Made by a program: the position numbers and the translations under genes
Assembly (NCBI RefSeq): GCF_000284295.1
Contig: NC_017093.1
Span: 868,001-932,000 of the forward strand
Reading direction: 5' to 3'
DNA from: Actinoplanes missouriensis 431
Lineage (GTDB): Bacteria; Actinomycetota; Actinomycetes; Mycobacteriales; Micromonosporaceae
DNA length: 64,000 nucleotides
Shown here: one piece after another, positions 43,209-52,566 of the stretch
Layout: every line of letters starts with the position of its first letter
Position numbering within the stretch: position 1 is the first letter of the stretch
The notes under the pieces: model-generated
Database searches by the model: none
What the model saw: only the letters and a program-made list of their open reading frames with translations
What the model was told of the DNA's origin: nothing

Positions 43209-43920
43209 CGGTGACCTTCTCGGCGGTGCTCCGCGCTTCGAGCTTGGACCTGTCCAGGTTGGCGCAGAGCACCACCGAGGCGCCGGCGACCAGGGGCGCG
43301 AGCAGCCAGTCGGCCGGCTCCGGGTGCAGCGCGGTGTCGATCAGCACCCGGTCACCGGCGGTGATGCCGAGCTGGGCGGCGCGCTCGACGGCGTTCTCGA
43401 TCACGTCGGAGTGACACAGCTCGTACGGGCCCCCGAGGGCCAGATCCGCCGGGCCGACCGGCGCGCCGCGGAAGAAGTCGCCGTAGTTGCGGACCTCGGT
43501 GACGTAGTCGGCGTACCCGTCGGGCAGGGTGCGCAGCGGCATGGCGAGCGGCAGCAGGCCCGTCGCGTACCTGTCCAGGCCGGACCAGGCGGCGGCGCGT
43601 TCGACCAGGCCGGGCGTGGTGAAGACGGCCTCCACCGGCTGCGGCTCCTCGCCCAGGTCGGCGGCGAGACCGGCGACCGAGACGCCGAGCAGCAGCGCCG
43701 CGGTCTGCCAATGCGGCGGGAGGACCAGGGCCACCGTGTCGCCGTGGCCCAGCCCGACACCGTCGACCAGCAGGTTCGCCGTTTTCGAGACCCAGTTGTC
43801 CAGGGTCGCCCCGGAGAGCTCGGTGCGGTCTCCGGTGGCGTCGTCGTACCAGGTCAGCAGGGGAGCGGCCGAGTCTTTCCGGACTGCGGCCGCGAACGCC
43901 TGCGGGATCGTGTTCGTCAC
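43195..43920 (-). CDS. TIGR03089 family protein (AMP-binding-like fragment fold)
   Basis: A 241-residue protein resembling only the N-terminal part of an adenylate-forming enzyme (PLLTWYDDATGDRTELSGAT, DNWVSKTANLL, ALVLPPHWQTAALLLGVSVAG). This truncated arrangement is the actinobacterial TIGR03089 family. Function is unknown and the catalytic AMP motifs are absent. GTG 43920 was chosen by family pattern (MT-x-IPQAFAAAVR); GTG 43929 is possible. No clear ribosome site. Confidence 0.85.
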   Translation of the reverse strand: MTNTIPQAFAAAVRKDSAAPLLTWYDDATGDRTELSGATLDNWVSKTANLLVDGVGLGHGDTVALVLPPHWQTAALLLGVSVAGLAADLGEEPQPVEAVFTTPGLVERAAAWSGLDRYATGLLPLAMPLRTLPDGYADYVTEVRNYGDFFRGAPVGPADLALGGPYELCHSDVIENAVERAAQLGITAGDRVLIDTALHPEPADWLLAPLVAGASVVLCANLDRSKLEARSTAEKVTVTLA

Positions 43921-44138
43921 CGGCTTCACGATAGAGGGATCACTGTCAGTGACGTCATCGGAACGACCACGAGGGTTGTTCAGGACGGTGGAGATCAACA
44001 TCGTTGGCCGGCGGCCGAGTGAGGCTAACGGTAGTTCCTGAACAACCCTCAGCGTCGCGGACACGTTCTCGAAGCCTTCCCGGCGTACCCTCGACTGCAG
44101 ATGACATCGGTTCGTCGGAGACGCCAAGGAGATGCCTC

Positions 44139-45284
44139 GTGACCCCCGGTCGCCCCCCGCGAGTGCTGGTCGACGCCACAAGTGTGCCCGCTGACAGAGG
44201 CGGTGTCGGCAGATACGTCGACGGATTGCTCGGCGCGCTCGGGCAGCTCAGCGCCGACCGTGTGAACCTCGCCGTCGTGGCGCAGCGCTCGGATGCGGAG
44301 CGTTACCGCCGCATGTTGCCCGAGGCCGAGGTGATCCCCGGCCCGGCCGCGATCGTGCACCGCCCGGCCCGTCTGGCCTGGGAGCAGACGGGTCTTCCGC
44401 TGCTCGCCCAGCAGGTCGGCGCCGAGGTGCTGCACTCGCCGTTCTACACGTGCCCGCTTCGCGCCGGGTCGCCGGTGACGGTCACCGTGCACGACGCGAC
44501 GTTCTTCACGGAGCCGGAGCATTACGACAACACGAAGCGCACGTTCTTCCGCAGTGCGATCAAGACGTCGCTGCGGCGCGCCGCGCGGGTGATCGTGCCG
44601 AGCAAGGCCACCCGGGACGAGCTGATCCGCCTGCTCGACGCGGACCCGACCCGGATCGACGTTGCCTACCACGGTGTCGACCAGGCCGCGTTCCACAAGC
44701 CGACCGAGGAGGAGAAGGCCCGGGTCCGGGCCCGTCTCGGCCTCGGCGACTCCGGTTACGTCGCGTTCCTCGGCGCCAAGGAGCCCCGGAAGAACGTGCC
44801 GAACCTGATCCGCGGCTGGGCCCGTGCGGTCGCCGACTGGCCGCACCCGCCGGCCCTGGTGCTTGCCGGCGGCCAGGGGCACGACGACGACATCGACCGG
44901 GCGGTCGCCGAGGTGCCGCCGCACCTGCGCCTGCTCCGCCCCGGCTACCTGCGCTACGCGGATCTGCCCGGCTTCCTGGGCGGCGCGCTCGTCGCCTGCT
45001 ACCCGTCGTTCGGCGAGGGTTTCGGGCTGCCGATCCTCGAGGCGATGGCCTGTGGCGCCCCGGTGCTGACCACACCCCGGCTCTCGCTGCCCGAGGTCGG
45101 CGGGGACGCCGTGGCGTACACCACCGAGGCCCCCGAGCGGATCGCCGAGGACCTGGCCGACCTGCTGCACGACGAGCCACGCCGGCAGGCCCTCGCGAAG
45201 GCCGGTTTCGATCGGGCGAAAGAGTTCACCTGGGCATCCAGCGCCGAGGTGCACGTGACAACGTGGAACCGGGTTTCCGCCTGA
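44139..45284 (+). CDS. Glycosyltransferase, GT4 type
   Basis: A 381-residue GT-B glycosyltransferase. The N-terminal domain starts VLVDATSVPADRGGVGRYVDGLL and has VTVHDATFF. The C-terminal domain carries FLGAKEPRKNVPNLIRGW and GEGFGLPILEAMACGAPVL (the E-x7-E nucleotide-sugar motif). The closest group is the mannosyltransferases of actinobacteria. GTG 44139 follows AAGGAG. It lies 22 bp before manC, so it probably uses GDP-mannose made by that enzyme. Confidence 0.93.
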   Translation: MTPGRPPRVLVDATSVPADRGGVGRYVDGLLGALGQLSADRVNLAVVAQRSDAERYRRMLPEAEVIPGPAAIVHRPARLAWEQTGLPLLAQQVGAEVLHSPFYTCPLRAGSPVTVTVHDATFFTEPEHYDNTKRTFFRSAIKTSLRRAARVIVPSKATRDELIRLLDADPTRIDVAYHGVDQAAFHKPTEEEKARVRARLGLGDSGYVAFLGAKEPRKNVPNLIRGWARAVADWPHPPALVLAGGQGHDDDIDRAVAEVPPHLRLLRPGYLRYADLPGFLGGALVACYPSFGEGFGLPILEAMACGAPVLTTPRLSLPEVGGDAVAYTTEAPERIAEDLADLLHDEPRRQALAKAGFDRAKEFTWASSAEVHVTTWNRVSA

Positions 45285-45305
45285 TGGACACTAGACTCAC
45301 CGCTC

Positions 45306-46424
45306 ATGATTGACGAACAGGCCGTGCTGTACGGCGTGGTGCTCGCAGGGGGCACCGGAACCCGCCTCTGGCCACTGTCACGCGCCGGTCATCCCAAATT
45401 CTTGCACCCTCTGACCGGCACCACGGCTTCGTTGCTGCAGGCCACCGTGGACCGTCTGGACACGCTGACGTCACCCGATCGGACGTTTGTGGTGACCGGC
45501 GTGGCGCACGCCGCGGCGGTCTCCCGCCAGCTCTCCTCGGTGCCGGAGGAGAACGTTCTGGTCGAGCCCTCGCCGCGTGACTCGTGCGCGGCGATCGCCC
45601 TGGCCGCCGCCGTCATCGCCCGGCGCGACCCGGAAGCCGTCATGGGCTCGTTCGCCTCCGACCACCTGATCGCCGACACGGTGGAGTTCGCCTCGGTGAT
45701 CCGCCGGGCGATGGTCGGCGCCCGCCAGGGCCTGCTGATGACCCTCGGGATCACCCCGACACGCCCGGAGACCGGGTACGGCTACCTCCAGTGCGGTGGC
45801 GCGTCGGAGGACGGCGCGCTGCTGCGCGTCGAGGAGTTCAAGGAGAAGCCGTCCTACGACGTGGCCGAGAGCTACGTGAAGTCCGGCAACTACCTGTGGA
45901 ACGCGGGCATGTTCGTCTGGCGGGTGGACGCCTTCCTCGCCGAGCTGTCCCGGCAGCAGCCCCAGCTCGCGGCCGGGGTGAGCCGGATCGCGCAGGCCTG
46001 GGACACGCCCGGCCGTGAGGAGGTGCTCGGCGAGGTCTGGCCGACCCTGCCGCGGATCTCGGTGGACTACGCGGTGATGGAGGGCGCGGCCACGGCCGGC
46101 CGGGTCGGCACGATCCCCGGCGACTTCGGCTGGAACGACGTCGGTGACTTCCACACCCTCGGCGAGGTGCTCACCGCCGACCCGTCCGGCAATGTCGTGG
46201 TCGGCCAGGGCGGCGAGCCGGAGCGCCCGACCGTGCTGCTGCGCGAGGCGGAAAACCTGGTCGTGCTGCCGTCCTCGGGCCGGCTGGTGGCCGCTCTGGG
46301 CGTCCGCGACCTGGTCATCGTGGACACCCCGGACGCGGTGCTGGTGTGCCCCCGCGAGCGGGCGCAGGAGGTCAAGCACCTGGTGGACGAGCTCAAGGAG
46401 CTCGGCCACCACGGTTACATCTGA
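45306..46424 (+). CDS. manC: Mannose-1-phosphate guanylyltransferase
   Basis: A 372-residue nucleotidyltransferase making GDP-mannose from mannose-1-phosphate and GTP. The signature is LAGGTGTRLWPLSRAGHPKF near residue 14. Others are SPRDSCAAIALAA, TRPETGYGYLQ, EEFKEKPSYDVAESY and NYLWNAGMFVWR. No C-terminal isomerase domain, so this is the single-function form. It is probably co-transcribed with the upstream glycosyltransferase. The last 10 bp overlap the convergent NUDIX gene. Confidence 0.95.
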   Translation: MIDEQAVLYGVVLAGGTGTRLWPLSRAGHPKFLHPLTGTTASLLQATVDRLDTLTSPDRTFVVTGVAHAAAVSRQLSSVPEENVLVEPSPRDSCAAIALAAAVIARRDPEAVMGSFASDHLIADTVEFASVIRRAMVGARQGLLMTLGITPTRPETGYGYLQCGGASEDGALLRVEEFKEKPSYDVAESYVKSGNYLWNAGMFVWRVDAFLAELSRQQPQLAAGVSRIAQAWDTPGREEVLGEVWPTLPRISVDYAVMEGAATAGRVGTIPGDFGWNDVGDFHTLGEVLTADPSGNVVVGQGGEPERPTVLLREAENLVVLPSSGRLVAALGVRDLVIVDTPDAVLVCPRERAQEVKHLVDELKELGHHGYI

Positions 46425-46981
46425 CCGATCCGGGACAGCGCCGGCGGGATCTGGCGCGCGGTCCCGGAGGCGAGCGGACTCGGCAGCGCGTCCGGTGTGA
46501 ACCAGGCGAGATCGGCGGACTCCTCGCTGATCCGCTCGGTGGCACCGGCCGGGCTGCGCAGCAGGAACCGGACGTCGAAGTGGACCGACGGCTCGGCGGG
46601 CGCGCCGTCCGCGGCGCCGCAGCGCACCTCGTGGACGTCGATGTCGATCGGCTCCGGGTCGAGGATCAGGCCGTCGATGCCGGACTCCTCGGTCGCCTCA
46701 CGCAGCGCCGCGGCGGCCAGGGTGGTGTCGCCGGCCTCGCAGTGCCCGCCCAGCTGCATCCACATACCGAGCCGCCCGTGCAGGCAGAGCAGCACCCGGC
46801 CGGCGTCGTCGACGACCAGCGCGCTGGCCGTGACGTGACCGACGCGGTGCGCGCGGGTCATCGCGTCCGGGCCGTCGGCGAGCAGGGCCAGGGTGCGCTT
46901 GCGGGCCAGCTCGGCGTCCTCGGACGTGGCGGTCCAGCCGGTCAGCACACGGACGGCGTCCTCGTAGAGCGGCGTGCTCAC
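46415..46981 (-). CDS. NUDIX hydrolase
   Basis: A 188-residue NUDIX protein. The box GGHCEAGDTTLAAAALREAT continues EESGI (residues about 78-102) and matches GX5EX7REUXEEXGU. It hydrolyses a nucleoside diphosphate linked to another group; the substrate is unknown. Its GTG start overlaps the stop of the F420 ligase gene (GTGA), so it is the third gene of the fbiA-cofE operon. A link to F420 metabolism or nucleotide clean-up is possible. Confidence 0.92.
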   Translation of the reverse strand: MSTPLYEDAVRVLTGWTATSEDAELARKRTLALLADGPDAMTRAHRVGHVTASALVVDDAGRVLLCLHGRLGMWMQLGGHCEAGDTTLAAAALREATEESGIDGLILDPEPIDIDVHEVRCGAADGAPAEPSVHFDVRFLLRSPAGATERISEESADLAWFTPDALPSPLASGTARQIPPALSRIGQM

Positions 46982-47940
46982 AGATCCCCCTCGATGGTCA
47001 CGGTGACTCCCTCGTCGTCGAACTCCACGGCGCTGCGCAGGCCGGCGGCGGCGAGGCTCACCCGTACCCCCTGGGCCCTGGCGCCCAGCCGGAGGAGATC
47101 CGCCGGAGCCGGACCGGCGGGGGTGAGGCGCAACGCGCCGGATCGGGCGGCGACGAACCGGGCGACATCGGCGTCGGCGGGCTCTCCGGAGAGCCGCGCG
47201 GCGTCGCGCAGACCCTGCTCACGCGCCTCCGATGTGCCGAGGCTGAACATGTCGCTCGCGGTGTCCCGGACCAGCTCCCGGGCGCCCAGGTCGCTGTGCG
47301 TGGTCCGCGGATAGCCGCGGACCACCGCGACCGGCACCCGGTCGGACTTGCCCTTGACCAACTCGGCTGCGGCGGCGAGCTCGTCGATCACGGCCATCTG
47401 GGTGAGGGTCAGTTCGTTCCCGTACGGGTCGATCTCGCCCCGATGATCGCGGAGCGCCTCGATGCCGGCCGCGCCGAGCGCCACGTCGGTGAGCCCGTTG
47501 CGCCAGGCCCGGCCCATGGTGTCGGAGATGATCACCGCGACGTCGAGGTTCCGGGCGCGCAGGCTGTCGCGCAGCGCCCGGGCCGACGCGTCCGGATCGG
47601 CCGGGAGCAGCACCAGGTGGGTCTTGTCGACGTTGGAGGCGTCGATGCCGGCCGCGGCCATCACGAAACCGTGGTGGGTCTGCACGATCGTGGTGGGTCC
47701 GCGCCGGGCCACCACCCGGGCGGTCTCGCCGGCGAGCGCCCGCTGCCGGGCCTCCTCGCGTTCCGGCCCGTCGGCCGGTACCTCGACCAGGCGGCCCTCC
47801 GCCTTCGACACGATCTTGCTGGTCACCACGAGCACGTCACCGTCGGCGAGCCACGGCGCTGCCTTGGTGATCAGCTCGGCCAGATCGTCACCGGCGGTCA
47901 CGTCCCCGATGCCGTGCACCGGACGGATCTCCAAGGTCAT
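46978..47940 (-). CDS. cofE: Coenzyme F420-0:L-glutamate ligase (CofE-type, FbiB N-terminal half)
   Basis: A 320-residue enzyme adding glutamate to F420-0 with GTP. Conserved parts are VTSKIVSKAEGRLVEVP, THHGFVMAAAGIDASNV, ISDTMGRAWRNGLTDVALG and KGKSDRVPVAVVRGY. Typical actinobacterial FbiB is about 440 residues, with a C-terminal FMN nitroreductase domain. Here only about 70 residues follow the ligase domain, and they show no nitroreductase motif. The start overlaps the fbiA stop (ATGA). Confidence 0.92.
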   Translation of the reverse strand: MTLEIRPVHGIGDVTAGDDLAELITKAAPWLADGDVLVVTSKIVSKAEGRLVEVPADGPEREEARQRALAGETARVVARRGPTTIVQTHHGFVMAAAGIDASNVDKTHLVLLPADPDASARALRDSLRARNLDVAVIISDTMGRAWRNGLTDVALGAAGIEALRDHRGEIDPYGNELTLTQMAVIDELAAAAELVKGKSDRVPVAVVRGYPRTTHSDLGARELVRDTASDMFSLGTSEAREQGLRDAARLSGEPADADVARFVAARSGALRLTPAGPAPADLLRLGARAQGVRVSLAAAGLRSAVEFDDEGVTVTIEGDL

Positions 47941-48887
47941 CGGACCAGCTCCAGCGCGTCCGCCACCATCTTCGCGGTGGTCTGCTCGTCGGACATCCAC
48001 AGCGGCACGGCCCGGGTGCGCAGGCCGGGGATCTGCACGCCGTCGTCCGTCGTGTCGACCAGCCAGCCGTCCAGCAGGCCGCCGTCGGCGCGCGGGCCGT
48101 ACATCCGGCCGACACCCGCCGCGCTCACCTCGACACCGAGCGTGTTCAGGCACTTGTCCGCCATCCCACGCACCGGCGACCCACCGATGATCGGCGAAAC
48201 CCCGACCACCGGTGCCGGGCCGTTCGCCACGGCCTCCTTCAGCGCGGGTACGGCCAGGACGGGCGCGATGCTGACCACCGGGTTGCTCGGGGCGACCAGC
48301 ACGATGTCCGCGGAGGCGATCGCGTCCAGCACCCCGGCGCCCGGCTTGGCGGCGTCCGCGCCCCGGAAGACGAAGTTGTGCGTCGGCACCTCACCCCGGT
48401 ACCGCACCCACCACTCCTGGAAGTGGATCGCCTTGCGTTCCCCGTCCAGATCGACGACCACGTGCGTCTCCAGGCGGTCGTCGGTGGCCGGGAGCATCGT
48501 GATGCCGGGCTGCCAGCGCTCGCAGAGGGCCGCGGTCACCGCGGAGAGCGGGTAACCGGCGTTCAGCATCGTGGTGCGCACCAGGTGCGTGGCGGTGTCC
48601 TTGTCACCCAGCCCGAACCAGGACGGTTCCACGCCGTACTTCGCCAGCTCCTCCTTGACGACCCAGGTCTCGCCGACCCGGCCCCAGCCGCGTTCCGGGT
48701 CGGCGGCGCCGCCCAGCGTGTACATGACGCTGTCCAGATCGGGGCAGATCTGCAGGCCGTGCATGCGTACGTCGTCGCCGACATTGACCACGGCGGTTAC
48801 TTCGGCGCCGATGGCGCGGGCGTGCGCGCGCACGCCGAGGAGGAACCGGGCGCCGCCGATCCCCCCGGTAAGGACCACGATCCGCAT
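47937..48887 (-). CDS. fbiA: 2-phospho-L-lactate (or phosphoenolpyruvate) transferase, F420 biosynthesis
   Basis: A 316-residue CofD/FbiA protein. It joins the phospho-lactate or phosphoenolpyruvate moiety to FO, giving (dehydro-)F420-0. Signatures are VVLTGGIGGARFLLGV, VVNVGDDVRMHGLQICPDLD, WFGLGDKDTATHLVRTTML, VAPSNPVVSIAPVL and VGVSPIIGGSPVRGMADKCL. ATG 48887 has GGAGGA upstream; an ATG six codons earlier is less likely. First gene of the fbiA-cofE-NUDIX operon. Confidence 0.95.
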   Translation of the reverse strand: MRIVVLTGGIGGARFLLGVRAHARAIGAEVTAVVNVGDDVRMHGLQICPDLDSVMYTLGGAADPERGWGRVGETWVVKEELAKYGVEPSWFGLGDKDTATHLVRTTMLNAGYPLSAVTAALCERWQPGITMLPATDDRLETHVVVDLDGERKAIHFQEWWVRYRGEVPTHNFVFRGADAAKPGAGVLDAIASADIVLVAPSNPVVSIAPVLAVPALKEAVANGPAPVVGVSPIIGGSPVRGMADKCLNTLGVEVSAAGVGRMYGPRADGGLLDGWLVDTTDDGVQIPGLRTRAVPLWMSDEQTTAKMVADALELVR

Positions 48888-48977
48888 TCCTCCATCCTCC
48901 CGCACCCGCGTGACCGCCTCCGGTTGTGGGTGGCGGTTTACGCTGAGCCTCCGTTTGCAAGCCCACCGGGAGTAACC

Positions 48978-49898
48978 GTGACCACACCACAGCCGCCTTC
49001 ACCGCCCGGTCCGCCGCCGGCCACCGGGAAGTCCGTGTGGCAGTACCTGCGTCCGCTGCGTGACCTGGCGGTGTACGCGCTGGCCGGGGTTCCGGCCGTC
49101 CTGCTGGCCACCGCGGTGCTCGACCTGTTCGGTGACGGCTTCCTGGTCCGTACGCAGTACAGCTTCGGCAGCTTCGTGAATCTCGCGACGATCTTCATGC
49201 CGCTCGCCGCGGTGGTGCTGTCGCTCGCCGTGCAGCCGGTGCACCCGAAAGCCCGGGTGATCGCCCTGGTCACGCTCGTCGAGTACGGGGTGGCGGCCTT
49301 CTTCGGGCTGGTCTTCGGCGTGTTCTTCGGGGTGAGCAACATCGCCTCCACGTCGCCGTGGTCGGCGTTCCTGGAGCTGCTCGCCCGTGCCGCCTGGCTG
49401 GCGTTGTTCGCGCTGGTGGCGTACGCGGTCTGGCAGATCTGGGGTGGGATGTTCGCGGCGCCCCGGCCGCAGCCCGGCGTCTACGGGCAGCCGTTCCAGC
49501 AGTACCCGCCCGGTCCGCCGCCGGGATGGCAGGGATACCCGGGCCCGCAGGGTCCGCCGCCTGGTCCGGTTTCCGGCCCGCCGCCGGGTTATCCGGCGCC
49601 GCCGCCCGGTTTCGCTCCCCCTGGATTCGCGCCGGCACCCGGTTTCGCCGCGCCGCCCGCGTGGAATCAGCCTCCTCCGCCGGGCGCCGTCTACCCCGTG
49701 CCGCAGGCGCCGGTCGACGAGCCCACCCGCGTGGTCCCGGGCGTTCCGTCCGAACAGCCTGTCTCCGGTCCGGGCGTTCCGTCCGAACAGCCTGTTCCCG
49801 GTCCGGGCGTTCCGTCCGAACAGCCCGTGCCCGGCCCGGGCGTGCCCTCCGACCGGCCCGGCTTCGGCCCGGCCGACCAGGACCCGCCGCGGCAGTGA
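48978..49898 (+). CDS. Membrane protein with proline/glutamine-rich repetitive tail
   Basis: A 306-residue protein. A 20-residue proline-rich start is followed by four hydrophobic segments (residues about 28-155, YALAGVPAVLLATAVLDLFG to LARAAWLALFALVAYAVWQI). The remainder is a low-complexity P/G/Q/F-rich tail ending in 11-residue repeats GVPSEQPVPGP. No family with known function recognised. The GTG follows GGGAGT. It is divergent from fbiA and stands alone before cofG. Confidence 0.8.
   Translation: MTTPQPPSPPGPPPATGKSVWQYLRPLRDLAVYALAGVPAVLLATAVLDLFGDGFLVRTQYSFGSFVNLATIFMPLAAVVLSLAVQPVHPKARVIALVTLVEYGVAAFFGLVFGVFFGVSNIASTSPWSAFLELLARAAWLALFALVAYAVWQIWGGMFAAPRPQPGVYGQPFQQYPPGPPPGWQGYPGPQGPPPGPVSGPPPGYPAPPPGFAPPGFAPAPGFAAPPAWNQPPPPGAVYPVPQAPVDEPTRVVPGVPSEQPVSGPGVPSEQPVPGPGVPSEQPVPGPGVPSDRPGFGPADQDPPRQ
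49740..49870 (+). repeat. 33-bp tandem repeats in the membrane protein tail
   Basis: Units start at 49740, 49773, 49806 and 49839 (the last partial) and encode GVPSEQPV(S/P)GP. Their near identity suggests recent copy-number change. Confidence 0.85.
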
Positions 49899-50007
49899 CG
49901 GTCCGGCCCCGGGGTGTGCCGTACCCCGGGGCCACCGTGTTCCACGACACTGCTATGCCCGCTGACCACGGCGGCGGCCGGATCGAATCCGGCCTAGGCT
50001 GCTGTGC

Positions 50008-51318
50008 GTGGCGAAGGTCAACGTGGAAATCGCAGGGGTTGCCGAGGTACCGAGCGCGGCGAGCATCGAGCGCGCCCTGAGCCGGGCCGCCGCCGGCGAG
50101 ACGATCGGCGGGGACGAGGCGATCGCGCTTCTCGCGGCCACCGGCGAGAATTTCGACGAGCTGCTGGCGATCGCCGGCGACCTGCGGGACGCGGGCCTCC
50201 GGGAAGCCGGTCGGCCGGGCGTCGTCACGTACTCGAGGAAGGTTTTCATCCCCCTCACCCGACTCTGCCAGGACCGCTGCCACTACTGCACGTTCGCCAC
50301 CGTGCCGCATCGGCTGCCGTCGGCCTACCTGGAACTCGACGAGGTCCTGGAGATCGCCCGGCAGGGCGCGGCGCAGGGCTGTAAGGAAGCGCTCTTCACT
50401 CTCGGTGACCGTCCCGAGGCGCGCTGGCCGGCCGCCCGGCAGTGGCTGGACGAGCGCGGTTACGCCTCGACGCTGGACTACGTGCGCGCCTGTGCCGTGG
50501 CGGTCCTCGAGCAGACCGGTCTGCTGCCGCACCTCAACCCCGGTGTGATGAGCGAGGCCGAGCTGCGGTGGCTCAAGCCGGTCGCGCCGAGCATGGGAAT
50601 GATGCTGGAGACCACCGCGACCCGGCTCTGGTCGGAGAAGGGCGGACCGCACTACGGCTCGCCGGACAAGGAGCCGGCGGTCCGGCTGCGGGTGCTCGAC
50701 GATGCGGGCCGGGCCGGTGTCCCGTTCACCACCGGCATCCTGATCGGCATCGGGGAGAACGTCGCCGAGCGGGTCGACTCGCTGCTCGCGATCCGGCGGA
50801 CAGCCCGTGAGCACGGGCAGATCCAAGAGGTCATCATCCAGAACTTCCGCGCCAAGCCGGACACGGCGATGCGCGGCATGCCCGACGCCGAGCTGCGCGA
50901 GCTGGCGGCCATGGTGGCGGTGGCCCGGATCCTGATGGGGCCGCGCGCCCGGATCCAGGCGCCGCCGAACCTGATCGACGACGAGTTCTCGCTGCTGCTG
51001 CGGGCCGGGATCGACGACTGGGGCGGGGTGTCGCCGGTGACGCCGGACCACGTGAACCCCGAGCGCCCCTGGCCCCAGATCGACATTTTGCGTGAAAAAT
51101 CTGAGAAATCGGGTTTTGAGCTGCGGGAGCGGCTCACGATCTATCCCGAGTACGTCCACCGTGCCGCCGACGGCTGGCTCGACCCGGGCCTGGCCGCGCA
51201 CGTGGCCGCTCTGTCCGGACCGGACGGCCTGGCGGCACCGGTGCATCCCCGTGGAGGCATCGATCTACCTGCTGATTCATCCGGTGTGGAAAGGTCCTCT
51301 GTCCACGCGCGCCGGTGA
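50008..51318 (+). CDS. cofG: 7,8-didemethyl-8-hydroxy-5-deazariboflavin (FO) synthase, CofG part
   Basis: A 436-residue radical SAM enzyme. The cluster motif is CQDRCHYC (CxxxCxxC, residues about 88-95), in [20 protein letters not shown]. Further CofG features are [55 protein letters not shown] and [19 protein letters not shown]. It joins with CofH to make FO from tyrosine and a flavin precursor. Most actinobacteria have one fused FbiC of about 850 residues. Here the protein stops after the CofG half with an unrelated 28-residue tail, and no CofH half follows. Confidence 0.93.
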   Translation: MAKVNVEIAGVAEVPSAASIERALSRAAAGETIGGDEAIALLAATGENFDELLAIAGDLRDAGLREAGRPGVVTYSRKVFIPLTRLCQDRCHYCTFATVPHRLPSAYLELDEVLEIARQGAAQGCKEALFTLGDRPEARWPAARQWLDERGYASTLDYVRACAVAVLEQTGLLPHLNPGVMSEAELRWLKPVAPSMGMMLETTATRLWSEKGGPHYGSPDKEPAVRLRVLDDAGRAGVPFTTGILIGIGENVAERVDSLLAIRRTAREHGQIQEVIIQNFRAKPDTAMRGMPDAELRELAAMVAVARILMGPRARIQAPPNLIDDEFSLLLRAGIDDWGGVSPVTPDHVNPERPWPQIDILREKSEKSGFELRERLTIYPEYVHRAADGWLDPGLAAHVAALSGPDGLAAPVHPRGGIDLPADSSGVERSSVHARR

Positions 51319-51649
51319 CCGCGTGATCCATTCGGCGGACCCGCTCGGGGGACCCCCTGCCCCTTAGTTACAAAACGGGTTAAATTGGACGTGCATGCCC
51401 GGGCCCGCGTTACCTTCCGGTGGCTACGGGAGATAGGGCTGGAACGGGACCACGAAAGGTCCTTGACGCTTGTAGGAAACGGGCCCATTTAGCAGGTTCG
51501 GCTTGACGACGCACGTCTTACACGCGTGTAATTTTGGTGGGGTTGTGGGGACGATGTGTCGCTTTTCGCGTCGAACCCACAGAAACACGCCGCGTGCGTG
51601 GGGGGTCAGCGTCGGCTTCGCAGCCGGCGCGGAAAATGGAGGCACGCCG
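51319..51649. other. Upstream region of whiB
   Basis: A 331-bp gap without a gene. It includes the promoter at 51503-51532. An untranslated leader of about 110 nt would follow. No further conserved site could be named. Confidence 0.55.
51503..51532 (+). promoter_or_regulatory. Promoter candidate for whiB
   Basis: TTGACG (51503-51508), 18 bp, TGTAAT (51527-51532). This is a good match to a housekeeping actinobacterial promoter; transcription would start near 51539. Confidence 0.6.
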
Positions 51650-51907
51650 ATGGAAGCGCAGGTTGAAGGGTTCGACCTGCTCGGGGACGCCCCCGAGTGG
51701 CAGGAGCGGGCACTGTGTTCGCAGACCGACCCGGAAGCCTTCTTTCCGGAGAAGGGCGGCTCGACGCGCGAGGCCAAGCGCATCTGTGGCCGCTGTGACG
51801 TGAAGGCCGACTGTCTGGAGTACGCACTCGGCCACGACGAACGCTTCGGGATCTGGGGTGGACTGTCCGAACGTGAACGTCGCAAGTTGAAACGGCGGGT
51901 GGCCTAG
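51650..51907 (+). CDS. whiB: WhiB family iron-sulfur regulator (WhiB/WhiB2 group)
   Basis: An 85-residue WhiB-like protein. Four cysteines (in ALCSQTDP, RICGRCD and ADCLEY) bind a 4Fe-4S cluster. GIWGGLSERERRKLKRRVA is the family's beta-turn motif and basic tail. The segment TDPEAFFPEKGGSTREAKRI and the short N-terminus are as in developmental WhiB of Streptomyces and WhiB2/WhmD of mycobacteria, which control septation with sigma A and WhiA. Nearby F420 and mannose genes match the known neighbourhood of that gene. ATG 51650 sits 12 bases after a GGAGG-like site (GGAGGC). Confidence 0.95.
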   Translation: MEAQVEGFDLLGDAPEWQERALCSQTDPEAFFPEKGGSTREAKRICGRCDVKADCLEYALGHDERFGIWGGLSERERRKLKRRVA

Positions 51908-52380
51908 GCCAACTCGTCGGGATCCACCCCGAGCAGGTTGGCAACCTGCTCGATGATCACATCGTGGACGAGGTCGGCGAGGTCCTCCCGATCCATCGCC
52001 CGGAACTCCAGCGGGCGGCGGTAGAGCACGATCCGCGGCGGCAACTCGTGTCGTCCCGGTCGGCCGGGCAGCAGCCGGGCCAGAGGCACCTCGCCGTCCT
52101 CGAGCACGTCCGAGTCGTAGACGTTGAGCTCCGGCGGCACGTCCTCCACGGCGAACTCGACGCCGGCCAGCTCCTTCGCGTAACGCCGCTCCAGGCTCTC
52201 GACCGTGTCCAGCACCAGGTCGTCGAAAATCTCCGCCTTGGTACGGGCCAGCGGCACGGTCGCCGGCACCAGACGGCCGCGCAGGCCGCGTCCGTGCCGA
52301 TCGCGCCGGGTGGGATGCCCCGGGCCGGTGCCGCGCGTCGCCTTCGGCTCCGTCCGGCGGCGTTCAGGGCTGGTGGTCAC
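51904..52380 (-). CDS. Zincin-like metallopeptidase family protein
   Basis: A 158-residue protein with a basic 45-residue N-terminus and a compact domain ending LADLVHDVIIEQVANLLGVDPDELA. In this family the sequence is normally HExxH-like; here VHDVIIEQV keeps H but not the full motif, so catalysis is doubtful. The family (PF06262) sits next to whiB in many actinobacteria. GTG 52380 was chosen over a longer start at 52410. Its stop overlaps that of whiB by 4 bp (convergent). Confidence 0.85.
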   Translation of the reverse strand: MTTSPERRRTEPKATRGTGPGHPTRRDRHGRGLRGRLVPATVPLARTKAEIFDDLVLDTVESLERRYAKELAGVEFAVEDVPPELNVYDSDVLEDGEVPLARLLPGRPGRHELPPRIVLYRRPLEFRAMDREDLADLVHDVIIEQVANLLGVDPDELA

Positions 52381-52566
52381 GCGGCCAGCGTATCCCCACC
52401 GGGGCCGCATACGTGGTCAGGCCGTTCGCATCGTGTGTCTCACCCGGTAATTCGCCCCAACGGGGCGGCGTGTCGGGCAGCCATGGCCGAATCGTGATGC
52501 ATCACGGGTCGGCGTGTCGCGAGGCAACGCTCCCCAGATCGGCCGGTGGAGAGATAACGTGCCGCC

